Shown here: piece by piece, positions 1 through 13,039 of the stretch
How positions within the stretch are numbered: position 1 is the stretch's first letter
Layout: every line of letters begins with the position of its first letter
NCBI RefSeq assembly: GCF_029227915.1
Contig: NC_079876.1
Span: 36,437,828-36,501,827, forward strand
DNA: 64,000 nucleotides
Source: Hydractinia symbiolongicarpus
Taxonomy: Eukaryota > Cnidaria > Hydrozoa > Anthoathecata > Hydractiniidae
Reading direction: 5' to 3'
Notes under the pieces: model-generated
Databases searched by the model: none
What the model was told of the DNA's origin: nothing
What the model saw: only the letters and a program-made list of their open reading frames with translations
Made by a program: the position numbers and the translations under genes

Positions 1-130
1 CTACCCAGTTTTCGCCTACATCGACTCCAAAAGCTTCGCAGCCTATCCCGGTCCCTACAGCGGAGACAATGTTTGGTGTGTAAGGCATGCTTTAAGGGAG
101 CTAAGTGGATGGGTTCGAAGGCTTTGGAGA
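1..130 (+). other. GC-rich coding-like tail, partial at window edge
   Basis: The first 130 bases are much richer in G and C than the AT-rich DNA that follows. All three forward frames stay open for 80 bases or more: one stops with TAA just after position 80, one with TGA near 130, one continues to about 155. That fits the 3' end of an exon or an old element cut by the window edge. I cannot choose a frame and recognise no domain. Confidence 0.25.
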
Positions 131-429
131 GGATAAGAAAAGTAAAAATTTATTAAATTTCATTCTGTGCTCCTTTATTTGTTTGTTTTATGTTTTTTGC
201 TAACTTATCTATTCCATATTTCATTTCTTTTTATCATGTGTTATTTATCCAACATTATCCAAATTTCATAATGTATCATAAGTATTAATTCACCTGTATC
301 ATCTGATCAAACTCACCAAGCCGTACTCACAGTACAGGAACTACGAAATTCTTCTAATTGTAAGTCCCACATTAAAAAATACAATATTTGCGTGTAAATA
401 CATTGATGTTTTGAATTACGTTACAAACA

Positions 430-1300
430 AGTTCGGCCATTTTCCTTTTAGCATGATATGAAATAGAAGAAAGTAATCTCTATATTGCACAACTTGTACC
501 ACCAATATTTACAACAATGTAAGTCCACTTGTATAGCATTATTACCATTAAGTACTTTGTTTTATTTCCTAGACCCTAGACGTGACTGCAAACAATTTAT
601 CTCATTTCTTTTCCGCAAGAAACATATTAGTTTGCACATTTCTGATCAACTTCTTTGCCTCTGTTTAAAATGTTTCAGAATTGTTTTGGAATAAAGTTGG
701 GTTATTTGTTTTTTAGTATTAGATGAAAATGAAACAAAGCAATCCCTGCTGTGCAGAAACCATGAAGTAGTAGTCATATTTTCATTAATGTAAGTTTCGT
801 TATGACATATTGCACTTGTATATTCTCATTATGTCAGTTGTTTCATTTTCTAAACTTGGCTACAGGCAAATTATCTCATTTCTTTTCCGCAAGAAGCATC
901 AAGTTGAGTTACTTGTTTTATAGTATTGGATTAATATGGAATAAAGTAATCTCTGACGTGTAGAAATCATCAAGTACTTGGCTACTTGTTACTCATATTT
1001 ACGACAATGTGAGCCCGGTTATGTCACAATCCACGTGTATAGCATTATTACGACAAAGTACTTTAATTGTTTTATTTCCTAGACGTGGCCACAAGCAATT
1101 TATTTCATTTCTATTCCGCAAGACATATTTCTGATCAACTTCTTTGCCTATTTGTTTTATAGTATCGAATTAACGTTAAATAAAGAAACATACATACATA
1201 ATATGAAGTACTTGGGCTACTTTCCGCTAATAATTACAAAAATGTAAGTTCTGTAATGATGTATCTCATTTATATAATCCTATCGTTGCAATGTTATTTG
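430..1300. repeat. Diverged tandem repeat, about 240-bp unit, 3-4 copies
   Basis: Similar blocks start near 505, 775, 1000 and 1235. Each has a run like 'atttacaacaatgtaagt', then 'gtatagcattatta', a pyrimidine-rich 'ttttatttcctag', then 'ttcttttccgcaag' and 'tctgatcaacttctttgcct'. The copies are imperfect. In each unit the conserved string contains GTAAGT, a good splice-donor match, followed roughly 70 bases on by a splice-acceptor-like tract, so a duplicated exon or intron block is possible. No protein can be read. Confidence 0.6.
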
Positions 1301-2892
1301 ATTGTTTTACATGTCAGACCTCGATACGTGAAATGATCTTCCACTCTTTTATAACAGATCACGACGATACGGAGCAAGTAAGCTGGTAGAAGAACATCAT
1401 GGGTATGTCAAGTATTGTCATAAAACTTCTTTAGATTTTATGCAAATGTTGTCAAAAACGTACAAAAAATGTGCATTCTAGTTACATGAAAACTATAATG
1501 TACAATGCGATCTAATGTCACAGTACTTTTCAAAATTAGGAAAAAAAATAGGTTATAACTTTTAAAGCGCAGAAAACGTATAAGCGCAATTTCACGTTTA
1601 AAATATATAAACGTGAAAAGATGGCAGGTTTTATTGATATGGTTTTTTAGATCAGCAATAGTATTGAGGGTTTTATTTTAATACAGCTATATTCATATGC
1701 ATCTTGCATATTGATTACTCGGATGAGAACAGGAATTGCAATTACCTTTAAGGTTTTATTACAGAACATTGTTTTGGTGCTCGTGTGTATCTTGCATCCT
1801 TTCTGCGGATGGCAAAGATGACTTGCTTGGGTACCAATTTGTAATACACCACGCAGGATTCAAGAACTTTCATTTATTGGCGCATCGTGTCCATTTGTCC
1901 ATTGAGACCTGCTTAATTTTTAATAGCTTCTTTTGCATTAAGACAACGTCCGCGTGTGTGACAATCAAAAAAATTCAAAAATATATAAAACGCGTAAATA
2001 CGCCAACATTCACTCAAATAACTTATGTAATTGGGTTTTTCGTTGTGAGTAAAAGTTTAATACTAAAATATTATAAAACAAAACAAAAAACAGAAACAAA
2101 ATTGATTGCGTTGATTTTTTAGTACTTTTGTAGAGGCAATCTTGTTGTATAATAAGTTATAAGTAACTATAAAAAATAAAATTTCCAGTACGCAATTTAG
2201 TGTCTCTTCGCGTATTGAGCTAGAATTGATGTATGTGGCATTCTTGTGACAGAATGTGACAATTACCAAAAACAGGTGCTACTACGAGTATGTTTTGCAT
2301 GTGACACTATTGCAAATAATGTAAAGCAACTGTAAAATTCGCCAAAATAAACATAAAACACAATTTAATTTTATTTTGAGGCGTAATTTACGAAGTGGTT
2401 TATAACGAAACTGGTCGACCGCTAAGAATGATATGTGCAATTGCGGTGCGGGTTTTTTTATTGAGCAATGTTTTTGTTGTTGTAAATTCCGTAATTTTCA
2501 AATCACTATCCAAGCAATAACTTTAATAGAATACATACTAGCTCTTCGTATTTTGACACTTTCATAGAAAAAATAAAATACCGAAAAAATATAGGAGAGT
2601 GGTTGGTAAGAAGTTTTGTTTCTCTGGTCAGAATAGGGATTGCAATTGAGTTGGGATTTTAAAGTAAAACATTTTGTTATTGCACATCTCCTTCCTTTCC
2701 TCCTTAAATGCAAAGGTGAATCGTTTGCGCACCAATTTTAACGCATGATGTTGTGCGAAAACAGTCTGTGTCTAGGCTATTGTGTTTTAGAAAAACTTTT
2801 GTAATTGTAATATTCATGTCATGCGTAATTGTGCCTGATATTTTATCTTAACTCTAAGATTATATAGATGCAAACGCGTCTTTTTCATTGTG
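1301..2892. other. AT-rich stretch, nothing recognised
   Basis: Open frames here are short (up to 128 codons) and Phe/Ile/Lys-rich without domain-like composition, as expected by chance in AT-rich DNA. A small acceptor/donor-flanked segment near 1,359-1,380 could be a micro-exon but has no support. Confidence 0.5.
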
Positions 2893-3442
2893 GTAATATA
2901 AAGAGATATGATCTACCACATAAAATACATGAAATAATTACAGTGATCCCCAACATGTACACAGTTCTTGTGCGTACACGAATTATGTGTTGTCACAAAA
3001 AAGTGGCTAGATTTTAGAATGTTGCTACGTTTAAAATTGCGGATGCAATTGTCACATGAGTCTAACATAGCTTATTGTTACTCACATTGCATTCTCCCTG
3101 TATGAGTGTACAGGTTGCTCGTCCAAGCATGTTTATTGTATTCTACAAGACAATTTTGCTACTTTTCAATAGTAACATCAATATGGGTGATTATTATTGA
3201 AGTGGGTTTATTAGATCAATTGTTGCACAAAATGTTGTTGTTGTTGTTGTGCATTTTATGCACTTCATGCTCTGATATATAAAGATATATCATGTACTTT
3301 AGAATTCTTGGGTGAAATAATTATACGGATCCCCAAGATGTACACAGTTCTTATGCGTACACGAATTGTGTGTTGTCACAAAAAGTGGTTAAATTTTAAA
3401 ATGTTGCTAAGTTTAAAATTGCAGATGCAATGTGTTCACGAG
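2893..3442. repeat. Direct repeat pair, about 168 bp, 380 bp apart
   Basis: Block 2,893-3,060 and block 3,275-3,442 share 'gatccccaa.atgtacacagttctt', 'gcgtacacgaatt.tgtgttgtcacaaaa' and 'ttaaaattgc.gatgcaat' in the same order, with scattered substitutions. The spacer includes a short GTT microsatellite near 3,235-3,250. No terminal inverted repeats or coding potential are visible, so this is an unclassified local duplication. Confidence 0.75.
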
Positions 3443-4307
3443 TTTTTTTATAGCTTGTTTTAAACAATTAAACTACTTTATGTAAATACTTAATCTGTTA
3501 CCTGACTTTACTTACTTTTGCAGGCAAAAGGAGAATGAAAAAGCGCACAATAGAAAAATCTTTTGCTTAGTTAGAAAAACGTGGAACATATTTTGACACA
3601 ATTTTACGAAGTACCATACTCCATATTTTTTTTATCAATATTATATTTGTTTCAAAACTTTCCTGTTAATCAAAACGACATATGTTTTTACATAAAAGAC
3701 TCTGAAGCAACAACTACTAGATAGTACAGAAAAAAACCACCACCGGCTTCGTCCACTTTGATTCCACTTCTTCACTTTATTCTTCTTCTTTAAATTCTTC
3801 CTCGTGAACGTTACGAGCGTCAAATGTGTTATGTAATTGCTTAATAAGATTTGTATGATAAAACATCCGCCATTTCTTAAATTGTTTTACAGTTGCGACA
3901 TAATGCATAATGCATACATGAAAAGGGAACGTGAATGTTTTATACGAATGTAAAGACATTACGAATATATAAACCGGGTCTCTTTAAATTGCGAAACAAT
4001 TAAAACGTTTTGCTTTACAGCGGGTATTAGAATTAAATACTATGGTAATTTAATTTTAAAAACTAACAAGCAGGAGAACAATGGAAAAAATTATAAGTGG
4101 TTTTGGGTTAAAATAAAGGAACTCTTCAAGAATGGAACAAGTAAATATTGTATACATAATTTATATGTACTGTAGCACAATTACAAAAAAGTTCACTGAT
4201 AAATTGCTTGTGCACGGGTGTTAAATGCATTAAGCAAGCAATATTTCGAATAGGGTTTCTAATGAATTTTTTTTTCTTTGCGACAAAATTTTTAAATTTT
4301 ATTAATA
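3443..4307. other. AT-rich stretch, nothing recognised
   Basis: Only short chance open frames (about 60 codons). No repeat, RNA gene or element end was recognised. Confidence 0.5.
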
Positions 4308-4440
4308 CAATAATAACCGATTACCCCGGGCTATACTACAAAATTTCGCCCGAGGTCTAAGTGCCGACCGAGCTTGCGAGGTCGGTGCAATGACTGAGGG
4401 CGTTATTTTCGGTACAGTACTGGGTAATCGGTTATTATTG
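4308..4440. mobile_element. 133-bp MITE-like element with perfect 19-bp terminal inverted repeats
   Basis: The left end CAATAATAACCGATTACCC (4,308-4,326) is the exact reverse complement of 4,422-4,440. The interior is GC-richer than its flanks and has a smaller inverted repeat (cgaccgagc / gcgaggtcgg). There is no coding potential. The size and ends fit a non-autonomous DNA transposon or a fold-back element; a clear target duplication is not visible, so the superfamily is undetermined. Confidence 0.65.
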
Positions 4441-5116
4441 TGTTTGTTAACCGTCTAAGTTAGATAAAAATACAAAATAAGAATTTTAGTTTAGTGTTCT
4501 TATAATAATATAATTCACTATTTTGTTACATTACTTTTGTTAACACTCGAGGTCAAAATTCGAAACAGTCGTGTCTAAAAACAAACATTCTATTTAGAAT
4601 TCGAATATCCCTATAGAATAAAATTTTGTAAGGAAAGCTTTACGATGTTCGACACGTACAGAATAATGTGTTAAATGCGCAGCTAAAATATAGTTACAAC
4701 TAATATTGAAGTAATTTTTTTAACTAGCTAACTAGCCAAGAATAACATGGGCTTCAACGAGTTTTATATTGACTCGGTAACCACAAAGCTGAAGGAACGA
4801 ATCTGCAAATGAGAGGAGATGTATTTTTTATGATTCCGTCGCCCTGTGTTTAGTATTTTTGATAAAACTGGTTATCAGATCATCGTTTTTTTTATGGACA
4901 ATGTAGCTAGTTAACTAGCCATGTTGAAGAAGCATCCAGACAAAATATTGGTGAATCTGGTCATTTTAACTGTTAAACATGACATTGTTTTGTTTTTATC
5001 CTATGAGTATGTTTTTATCGATAAATGTATTGTAGGAATTAGATATATAATCATTTCCAATGCTTCTTAAATATATATTTTCGTGATTGTTTACATTTTA
5101 AGCTACCATTTTTCTT

Positions 5117-5201
5117 GACGACGGGCAATACTGCATAATATCGGCCCGTCATCGAGAGCGCTAAGCCAATCAGAATGCCTAAAAACCCGTATTGCCCGCT
5201 T
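5117..5201. repeat. Short palindromic element
   Basis: CGGGCAATAC at 5,122-5,131 is repeated inverted at 5,189-5,198, and a second inverted pair (gacgggc / gcccgtc) lies inside. The GC-rich island stands out from AT-rich flanks. It is likely a small non-autonomous element or hairpin-forming relic. The surrounding 4,441-5,116 and 5,202-6,243 hold nothing recognisable. Confidence 0.45.
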
Positions 5202-6243
5202 GAAAAATCCAGTCAGTTAACAACTTTCAATAACAACCAAGTTGATTTTTAGTGCGAGAAGTAGGGTGAGTTTTACAATATAAAACTATTTTAAGTTTTA
5301 TGAAATAAAGTTACTTCTAAACGTGGGGATCTTCCTTCAGTAAGTATGTACAGGGAAATTTTAATATAACTATCAAATCTCCAGAGCATTTCTGTTTGAT
5401 ACCAAAGCCATTAAAATCGTTCGAATGACTTCCAATATAAATATATGTTAACTTGGGTGAATATTTTTTTTGAAAAGAAAGTAATAAATAATAGTAATGA
5501 AAGCAATAAGTCAAAAAGACAATTTGTGAAAATATAAAACGTGGTTATAAAAATCCTTTAAGCTATCAATGTCCTCAAGAAATTATTTTTTTTTGTTCAG
5601 AGAACTCACAAAGAAAGAACAGATATGCCACTTAAATAATCCGAGTCATACTGATAAAATCTGATAATTAAAATTCATGCTATGAAATTACGAGCTAATA
5701 ACATGATTCAAAAGATTTAATATTAAAAGAGAAATTTCATATTAGCACTTTAAGTATTTTCACCACATTCAACTTAACGAAATACAAAATTTCTAATACA
5801 TTAAAACGCAACCTTCATTATTTCATTGCATCATGCACAACTTCAAGTGTATTTTCGAGATATTATAATGCACATAAAAATAGATATGTGATTACACATA
5901 AAAAAATGTAAACAAATTGAAACATATTTTTCTTTTTGCTACTGTAGCGATTCATGAAGAGTGCGATGACACGTTATTAAATATTGTCGTATGTTAATTT
6001 GATAACTAACAGGGAGGAGAACAAGGAAAAAAATATACGTGGTTATGGAGAGTTTTGATGGCGTCAGCAGTGCAGAAACAAAGATTCATTATTTGTCTGG
6101 TCGAAATACTTCAATGGATCGTTTTCTTAATTATTAAGTATATCGATTACTGATTATTGTTTTGAGAAACGCATTACCGTAGTTCGTACATTACGCGCTA
6201 ATCGTAGAGTGGTAGAGAAGACATCGCAGATCGCAGTAACATA

Positions 6244-6861
6244 TTGCTTACTTCCTTTGTAGTAAAGAAAATATCAGGAAAACTCAATATCTTGCTGTTT
6301 TCCACAACGCATGACAAAGTTTTTACAAGCAAGGATGAACGAATGAAGCCTAGCAGCATTTGCTTCTATGATAAAAGAAAAGGTGGAGTTCACGTTGTTG
6401 ATATGACAATAGGAAAGTACACGAGACAGTTCAAAAGTAAGAGATGGACAATGAATTCTTTTGCGTACCTGTTAGACACTGCTCGAACAAATTCGCTAAT
6501 ACTTTTTAAAGAAGTCACTGGTTCATCTATCAGTTCATTTGAATATATATGAATACTGGGAAAATCTTTGATGTCAGATCACATGAAAGATCGACTCAAC
6601 AATCCAATTGGCTTACAAAGTTCTGTGGTGGACAAAATAAAGGAATTTCTTCAAGTGTCAGAAAAACAAAAGCAAGAAGATCCTGCCAAATAAACGCCCA
6701 GCCACCGCAGTCGTTGTCATGTTTGCATTGCCAACATCAGAGGACAAAAGGATTATAAAAAGATGAATAACACTTTTGCTAAAGTTAAAATGGAATGCAA
6801 ATCCTTCAAAAGAAAAGCTTGTAAGAAACATCCATCTTACATTTGTAACAAGTGTGCTTGA
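6244..6861 (+). pseudogene. piggyBac-like transposase, C-terminal remnant
   Basis: One frame runs through with two in-frame stops, TGA at 6,550 and TAA near 6,691. The first part contains KGGVHVVDM and KRWTMNSFAYLLDTA, which matches the end of the piggyBac (DDE_Tnp_1_7) catalytic domain, including the conserved Asp in the GGV-VVD motif. The last 45 codons form the cysteine-rich C-terminal zinc finger: CHVC, then a Cys, a second Cys, His and a final CNKC, ending in TGA at 6,859-6,861. There is no start codon and the N-terminal two thirds are missing, so this is a dead fragment. Family assignment rests on remembered motif patterns, not on a search. Confidence 0.75.
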
Positions 6862-7045
6862 TCTAACATTATTTTTTTGTTTATAAAGGTTTTTCACGAT
6901 AATTTGTAATTTTTATCTCTTTGACACCTTATTTTTGGCTTAATTAACACTTGTCGCACAATAGGCACCCTATTACATAAGTGTTGGCCTAAATAACATT
7001 GAATCACAAATGTGTTAGGTTTGTAACAGGCAAAGTGGATATCGT

Positions 7046-7728
7046 TATTTTCCTTTGATGTCGCCGAAAAACTTATGTCTAATATGCTAAATTTTGTGAC
7101 GTTACGGCGCGACGTCAATAACACTACTTTAACGTCAATATCCTATATTAAATTAATGAGGCCATTACAGTGCACCTTAAACTTAGAGGCCAAATAACTT
7201 GGAAACGAGGTGGTGACGTCAATGATTTTTCACCGCGTAGGAAACTAGGGAGCACCTAGGACCAATTTGGGTAATTTTCCAAAACCTGGTTCCCCAATCC
7301 GTTTCGGACTGGACGGGTTGATGACGTCATCAAAAAGCCTTCAAACCTCAATATCTCTGCAACTATTTGTCAAAGATACATGATCCTATACATTGTGTCG
7401 ATCAACGTTTTGAGATCTATACGATGAAGCCAACAGGTATACAAATTTTTTTAAATAATTCTTTGCATATTTGTACGTTTTTGCTGATGTCAGCAAAATT
7501 TTTAAACCCTTAAACCCTTAAGCCAAAACAAATGATCCTATACATTATTTTGATCAACTATTCAAGCTCTACACATTAGAGGCAACAAGTAAACAAATTT
7601 CCGAGTAAAAATATTTTGTCTCTTGACAGATCCTAGTCAAAATCAAAATTTAACTAACGGTTCATTTTTACTGTCTAAGTGGATTTTTCTACGGGTTTTA
7701 ACGAATAGTAAGATATTAAGATAATAAT
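7046..7728 (+). mobile_element. 5'-truncated LINE 3' end (same family as the LINE at 13.6-17.1 kb)
   Basis: The sequence from 'ttttcctttgatgtcgccg' onwards matches the 3' untranslated region at 16,510-17,131 collinearly for more than 600 bp with moderate divergence. Shared strings include 'aaaaacttatgtctaatatg', 'gacgttacggcgcgacgt' and 'gaggtggtgacgtcaatg', with the terminal 'gtggattttt.cacgggttt'. Homology stops sharply at about 7,046, which is the hallmark of 5' truncation during target-primed reverse transcription. There is no coding sequence. Confidence 0.85.
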
Positions 7729-8002
7729 AAATATTCATTTTGGCACCTTAATAAAACAATAGGTAGACCTGTAATGAGAACAACTAAAAACCCAATATTC
7801 TAGGCTTAGAAATAAACCGAAATTTTCGAAATTTCACATGACCGAAACTAAATTTTTTGTTGCTACTTGAATTATTATATGTGAGTTAACATTTGTGCTA
7901 AGTATTTTTCAAAATAAGCAAGTATTTTGGAAATTATACGTACAGGGCATCCCTCCAACCTTTGACCGGGTCACTCATACCCAACCCAAATAAGGTTAAT
8001 TA

Positions 8003-9418
8003 GGCAATGGAGCAGAAATTTTAACGCAGGCAACAGACTAGGACACGCTTAAATTCTGTTTTAACTCATCTTTGCATGATTCTTCTGACAGGCCATTCTT
8101 CCTCCCCCTCCTCAATCTTTTTCTCTTTATCTCCCTCATTATCTTCTTCATCTTCTTCCTTCTTTCTTTACATTTTTCAATCAACCTCTTGGTCTCTTCA
8201 TCTTCCTTATCACCTTCTTCGTAATCATCTTTACCTCCTCTACATTTCTTACTTCTTCAAACATCTTTATTCTCTTCTTTTCCTCCCTGCCTCCCTCTTC
8301 CTTTTCTTTAACATATTTTGTGCCGTCAACTTATTGTGGTGTATCATTGCTGTCTTCGTCTTCGTCTACGTTGTATCAGTCATCTTACCGTCCATAATCA
8401 CCAAATTTGTACGACGATATCCATATTCCCCTATCAATCCCCCTTACGGCCACTCACGATTCACAACATTCCACTCCATCGCTTCCTAAAATTCCTATTC
8501 GTGCACTTTCATTTCGAGCCCTTTAACATGTGGTGGTGATTCAAGATATCGATGCCATCTCCCACCTACACCAAGGCCACAACCAACACTATCAAGGCTA
8601 CCACCATTTCAACCATTACCAAGGTCACCACCACCAAGTCTACCACTATCTTAATTATTACCAAGGCAATCGCAACCACCAATAGAAAGGCCACCACCAC
8701 AACCATGTCCTTTACCCCTTGTTGTTCCTCGCCGTTTTTTACGCACACACATTGGACCCCGTCATACCACCGTACCATTGTTAGCCATCCTAAGGCTTGG
8801 TCGGTTGGCCAAGCACTGAGGGACCTGCGTGATTGCGTCATTGAATTTAGGGGGCGTTAAATTTTTTTATGAATTAGGATACTTTGAGTGCTATTGGACG
8901 TTTTACCAATACCTTGCATTTTGTTCTTGTGTTGCATCCTTATATAAAGCGTTATATTGTAGTACAAATGCTGCACACATATCTCTAACATGTCTAGTTT
9001 ACGCATTGCTTATTAACTAACTTCGTCAGAGCTTCATGACAAGGCAACAACATCTTAAGCGCATTTTTAAGTAAAACCTCAGGTTCGTCATTTTACAATT
9101 TTTAGATATTGCTCTACGTGTGTATCCCAGAAATATCTTTAAGCGAGGAAGTGACTAACGGTCCCTATGCACAGCAAGCTGAAAAAAGGTTACAAATGCC
9201 TGAAACACTTTTTGGAACACATTGGAGAAAAAGAATCAAGGAAAGTATCAAGGAAATCTAAGTGCAAAAAAACACAAAGGTAATTAGACAAACAACAAAG
9301 TAATTTTTGAAACACCTTTAACTTTCTTTAACTTTAGCAATGGAGCAGAGCCTTGACACAAGGAACAGATCAGGGCACGCTCACATTCCGTTTCCAATTC
9401 ATTACATTACAAGACTCG
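8003..9418. repeat. Direct repeats of about 80 bp flanking low-complexity tracts
   Basis: 'gcaatggagcag' begins two similar blocks, 8,003-8,085 and 9,337-9,418, which also share 'aggaacaga..agggcacgct'-type sequence. Between them lie a pyrimidine-rich tract (8,090-8,310, CTT/CTC-rich) and an ACC/ACCAAGG-rich tract (8,552-8,720). Open frames here (Ser/Phe-rich, Thr-rich, or Val-rich in antisense) are products of composition, not genes. Confidence 0.6.
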
Positions 9419-9675
9419 AAAGTAGAAAGAAGAGAATTGCATGTAAAATGGTACGAAATTGTTTAATTGATGATGTGCAATTAATTTCGTAGCTATTTCG
9501 AATCAAATGATCATAAAACTCCGCAAAATAAATATGGGAAAAAATCTATCAGGTTTCAGGGAGCAAAACTTTATAATCATAAGAATATATACGAATAGCA
9601 CTACAGATTTTAAGGTATTTTTAAACTTAAATTAAACTGATTTTCTAAGATAATAACGGTACCATTTATATTCTC

Positions 9676-9890
9676 CCATTTTTCTCCGTACGGCCACCTA
9701 CATTTTTTCTACTCCATCCAAACCCATCCCTTTCTCAAGTTTCACTTCTTCTACAAGTTTCATTCTACCACAATCAGCGTCAACACAGTCATCATTGTCA
9801 TTATTGCCACGACCACCCCTGACGCTTAAGACTAAAACCACCACCGCCAAGGCCATCAACACAACAACCATTACCGCAACGAAATGTAAC
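9676..9890. repeat. Low-complexity ACC-rich tract, related to 8,552-8,720
   Basis: The region carries 'accaccaccgccaaggccatcaacacaacaacc', similar in composition and short words to the tract at 8.55 kb. A 77-codon antisense open frame is Val/Ala-rich because of this composition and is not taken as a gene. Confidence 0.45.
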
Positions 9891-9899
9891 TGCCATTTG

Positions 9900-12800
9900 C
9901 TATTAGCATAGCTAATTGTCGCCACTTTCAATTTATGAAAAAACCCTCAAAAGAGTAGAGTATTTTACTGGTAAAGTTTTAAACGTCAGCTAGTCTGCAA
10001 TTTTCCGTGGTGCTTTTCGCTTCTATGTAATAAATTAATTTTGATTACGCATTGTATTGCTTAGTTTCAAAACGCTCTTTTACAATGAAGATTATTGGAC
10101 CGTATCTGTTAATTTGTTATGCTTATGATGGAGCAAAGCATACTATATACAAAATTTGGGCAAAAAACATCTATTAATGTGACTAAAACAAAGGAGCACT
10201 AATTATAGAATTTGACTAATACATTTGTATAAAAAAATACACAACTGAAATTAGTGTTCTAAACTAATGCACAAAAGAATTATACGCCTTTATCTATCTT
10301 ATTTCAAATTGCGCAGTGAGCAAAGCAATAAAAATGGAACACTTCTGTTTGCTTACGTTAGAAGCACGGAAATCATGCGTTGCGTTGTTATAGAAAAAAA
10401 TGGAAGATTGGCTTATTGAGATACAATTTGCTATATCATATTGACTTAAATTTGTTCACAAGCTGACTCCATTATTCTTTCGTAATTAAGGCTTTAGTAC
10501 ATGTATAGTTCAAGATCAGTCAATTTTTTATTGTCTAATTTACATCAATTTTCCTCAGAGTTTTCTAGATTGTTGACAATGGGATATTTACAAAAGCTTT
10601 TAAATAGCTATGCGACATAATTTAATCCCAATGACCTCATTGACAATGTTTTCAGAAAAAGTGTTATAAGCATGTGTGGCTATTTCTCGCTTTTTTGTTT
10701 GCTAAACTTAAGTTGCCAAAGACGAACCAACGCATTTTTAGAGTGTTAATAAAACGCTGATAAAATGACTAAAGGATCATTGAAAATAAAAATATTTGTA
10801 TGTTGGTGAACGATCAAACTATATAATAACACACGCTCAGGTGTTACGGCTGTAAAATGTAGTCCAAGTACGTTGTTTTGTGAAAGAGGTGTCTACTTTA
10901 TATCAGTCTACAAGTTTCTACAATATACCTCTCAGTTCATGGACACTGTTTGTTAACCAAAAAAAATTTTACAGTTACAGTTACAATATTAAGTTGTTTA
11001 GCTGACTAAAGCGTATTTCTTCAGAGTAAAATCCCAGGAAAGCCTGTCCATATTGAATGTATAATGAAAATTTCATCTCAATACGATCTCAAAATGTCTT
11101 GATCTTCTATCTTTCCACAGAGTAAAAAAACTTGTTCAATTTCAGTAAGTAAAGAACAATGTCATCTGAAATCAGATCTATACATTTTTGACAGTAGACA
11201 TTGATACAAAAATAGGTTGTTTCATTTAATTGGTTGATGATTTCCTTTCAGTTCTGCAAAATAATTTCAGCTGAACCAACATCAAGACTGTCCCATAAAA
11301 GTCAATTAAGAGCAACTAAACATTATCTCTAATATATTCTTGAATATGTTTTACCATCACTCAAGGAACTGTAGTCCTTCATATAATTGTCTTGAATGAA
11401 TTGTGTTGTCCTTCAACGAGTCATTTATTATTGATCTAAAAAAATACAGAGTTATAATATACTTTAGTTTTTCATAAAGAACTTCATCAAAAAATAAATT
11501 TGACATGAAGAAATAAGAAAAAAAAGCGACAGGTCTGCCCGTCAGCGTAATAAATTACCATGCAGGACGTTCAGAATTTAGCTGTGCGCGACTATTTTGA
11601 GCAGAACGAAAGGTATTGTAAGGAGACTTTCTGCTACATCAAATAGGTTTACAATGAACAATATTTGCATAAAAATATATAAAATGCATATAAAAATATT
11701 TCTCACCTTTGTAGCATCCATGAACTGAGAACGGTACAGATAATAACTTCTTAAAAAACGTTAACGTACAATTGAACCACGCAAGTTGAACGCACAATTG
11801 AACCACGCACGTTGAATGCACAATTGGACTACACTTTACAAGAAATTGTAACAACACGAGCAGCAGAGCTAGTACGGTAATTTATTGACAGTACGTTCAT
11901 TTACTTTTAAATTATGGATTTTCTGCTATGATTCAAAATTTTTAAAAAATGTTTGCTCCTTTTTTGACTTCATAAGAAATAGAAAAAAACAAGAACCAGC
12001 TAGAAGGAAAATAGCTTTGAATTGAAAATTAAAAATATGTATTTTCAAATATATGACCCTTCAATTGGAATTATAGTTTTCATTTCAACATGTGCTTGTT
12101 TATTACAAATTCAGCTGTGTCACTTTAGAAGGAATAAAGAATTACGCATAATTAATCTTAAGATTCATTGGGATTAAAAATGACATCCGAGATTAGAAAG
12201 TTTTATTGTCACCATGTAACACGTACGTTTGGAAATTATTCGCCGAAAAATTGATTGTAATGTCAGAGATGAAAGAACTGTAGTGCAAGTACACTAAATA
12301 AATTCTTGTTTTATTTCTTCAAATTAGTTCTTTTATTCGTGAGATAATTGGAAAAGTAAACGGATGAAATACAACTTTGCGAAATCCTTAACTATACTAA
12401 ACAGAGAAAATTTATTAAAATTGACATTGTTATCAAATCTGTTATTTTTTTCTTGACTCATCCCTTGCATATTTTATGCTTATCAAAGTCAAGTTCAAAA
12501 AAATATTAATTCTCCTGCATCATCTGGTCAAACTGTTCTAGCCGCCTTTATATAAAAATGCGGGGGTTGTTAAAATTAATTGCTCCGATCAGAATGAGTG
12601 TTGCGATCGCTTTCATTGTGTGACTGTGCATTGAACCGAAGTTTATCCACCTAGCTAGCTACCTCCTGAATGAAAATTTTCTTTGCTGGACTTAGATAGT
12701 TTATTGTTGGATTTCAAATCCAGTTTATGAAAAAATGTTTTTATTTTTGTGGCGTTTTGAATCCTACGAAAAAAAAACAATAAAGTGAAGAGATGGGCAG

Positions 12801-12990
12801 ACTAAACTGGTAGAATTATACTTTGTAAGAACTAATTTTCTACTCTTGTTTATAATACCTCCTTAATCTGATTATAAGTGGAAGTATATGTACTTAAGGG
12901 ATATAAGCTAAATGCTATTTTCCACTTCAATAAAATTTTCCGTGGAATAGAATGGAAAGGAACACCAAAAGTTTTTCAGCATGCATACTT
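9900..12990. other. 3-kb AT-rich intergenic stretch with one short tandem repeat
   Basis: No gene or element was recognised. A 26-bp unit containing 'acaattgaaccacgca' is repeated about two and a half times at 11,767-11,826; the 72-codon antisense frame across it is a by-product. Confidence 0.5.
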
Positions 12991-13039
12991 AAAATGTTTT
13001 GAATCACATGAACAAAAATATTTCTTGTTCTTCTAATAG

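Noticed and set aside
8552-8860. Thr-rich secreted-type protein (and a Val-rich antisense membrane protein)
   Set aside because: Both come from an ACC-rich repetitive tract; no start context or domain.
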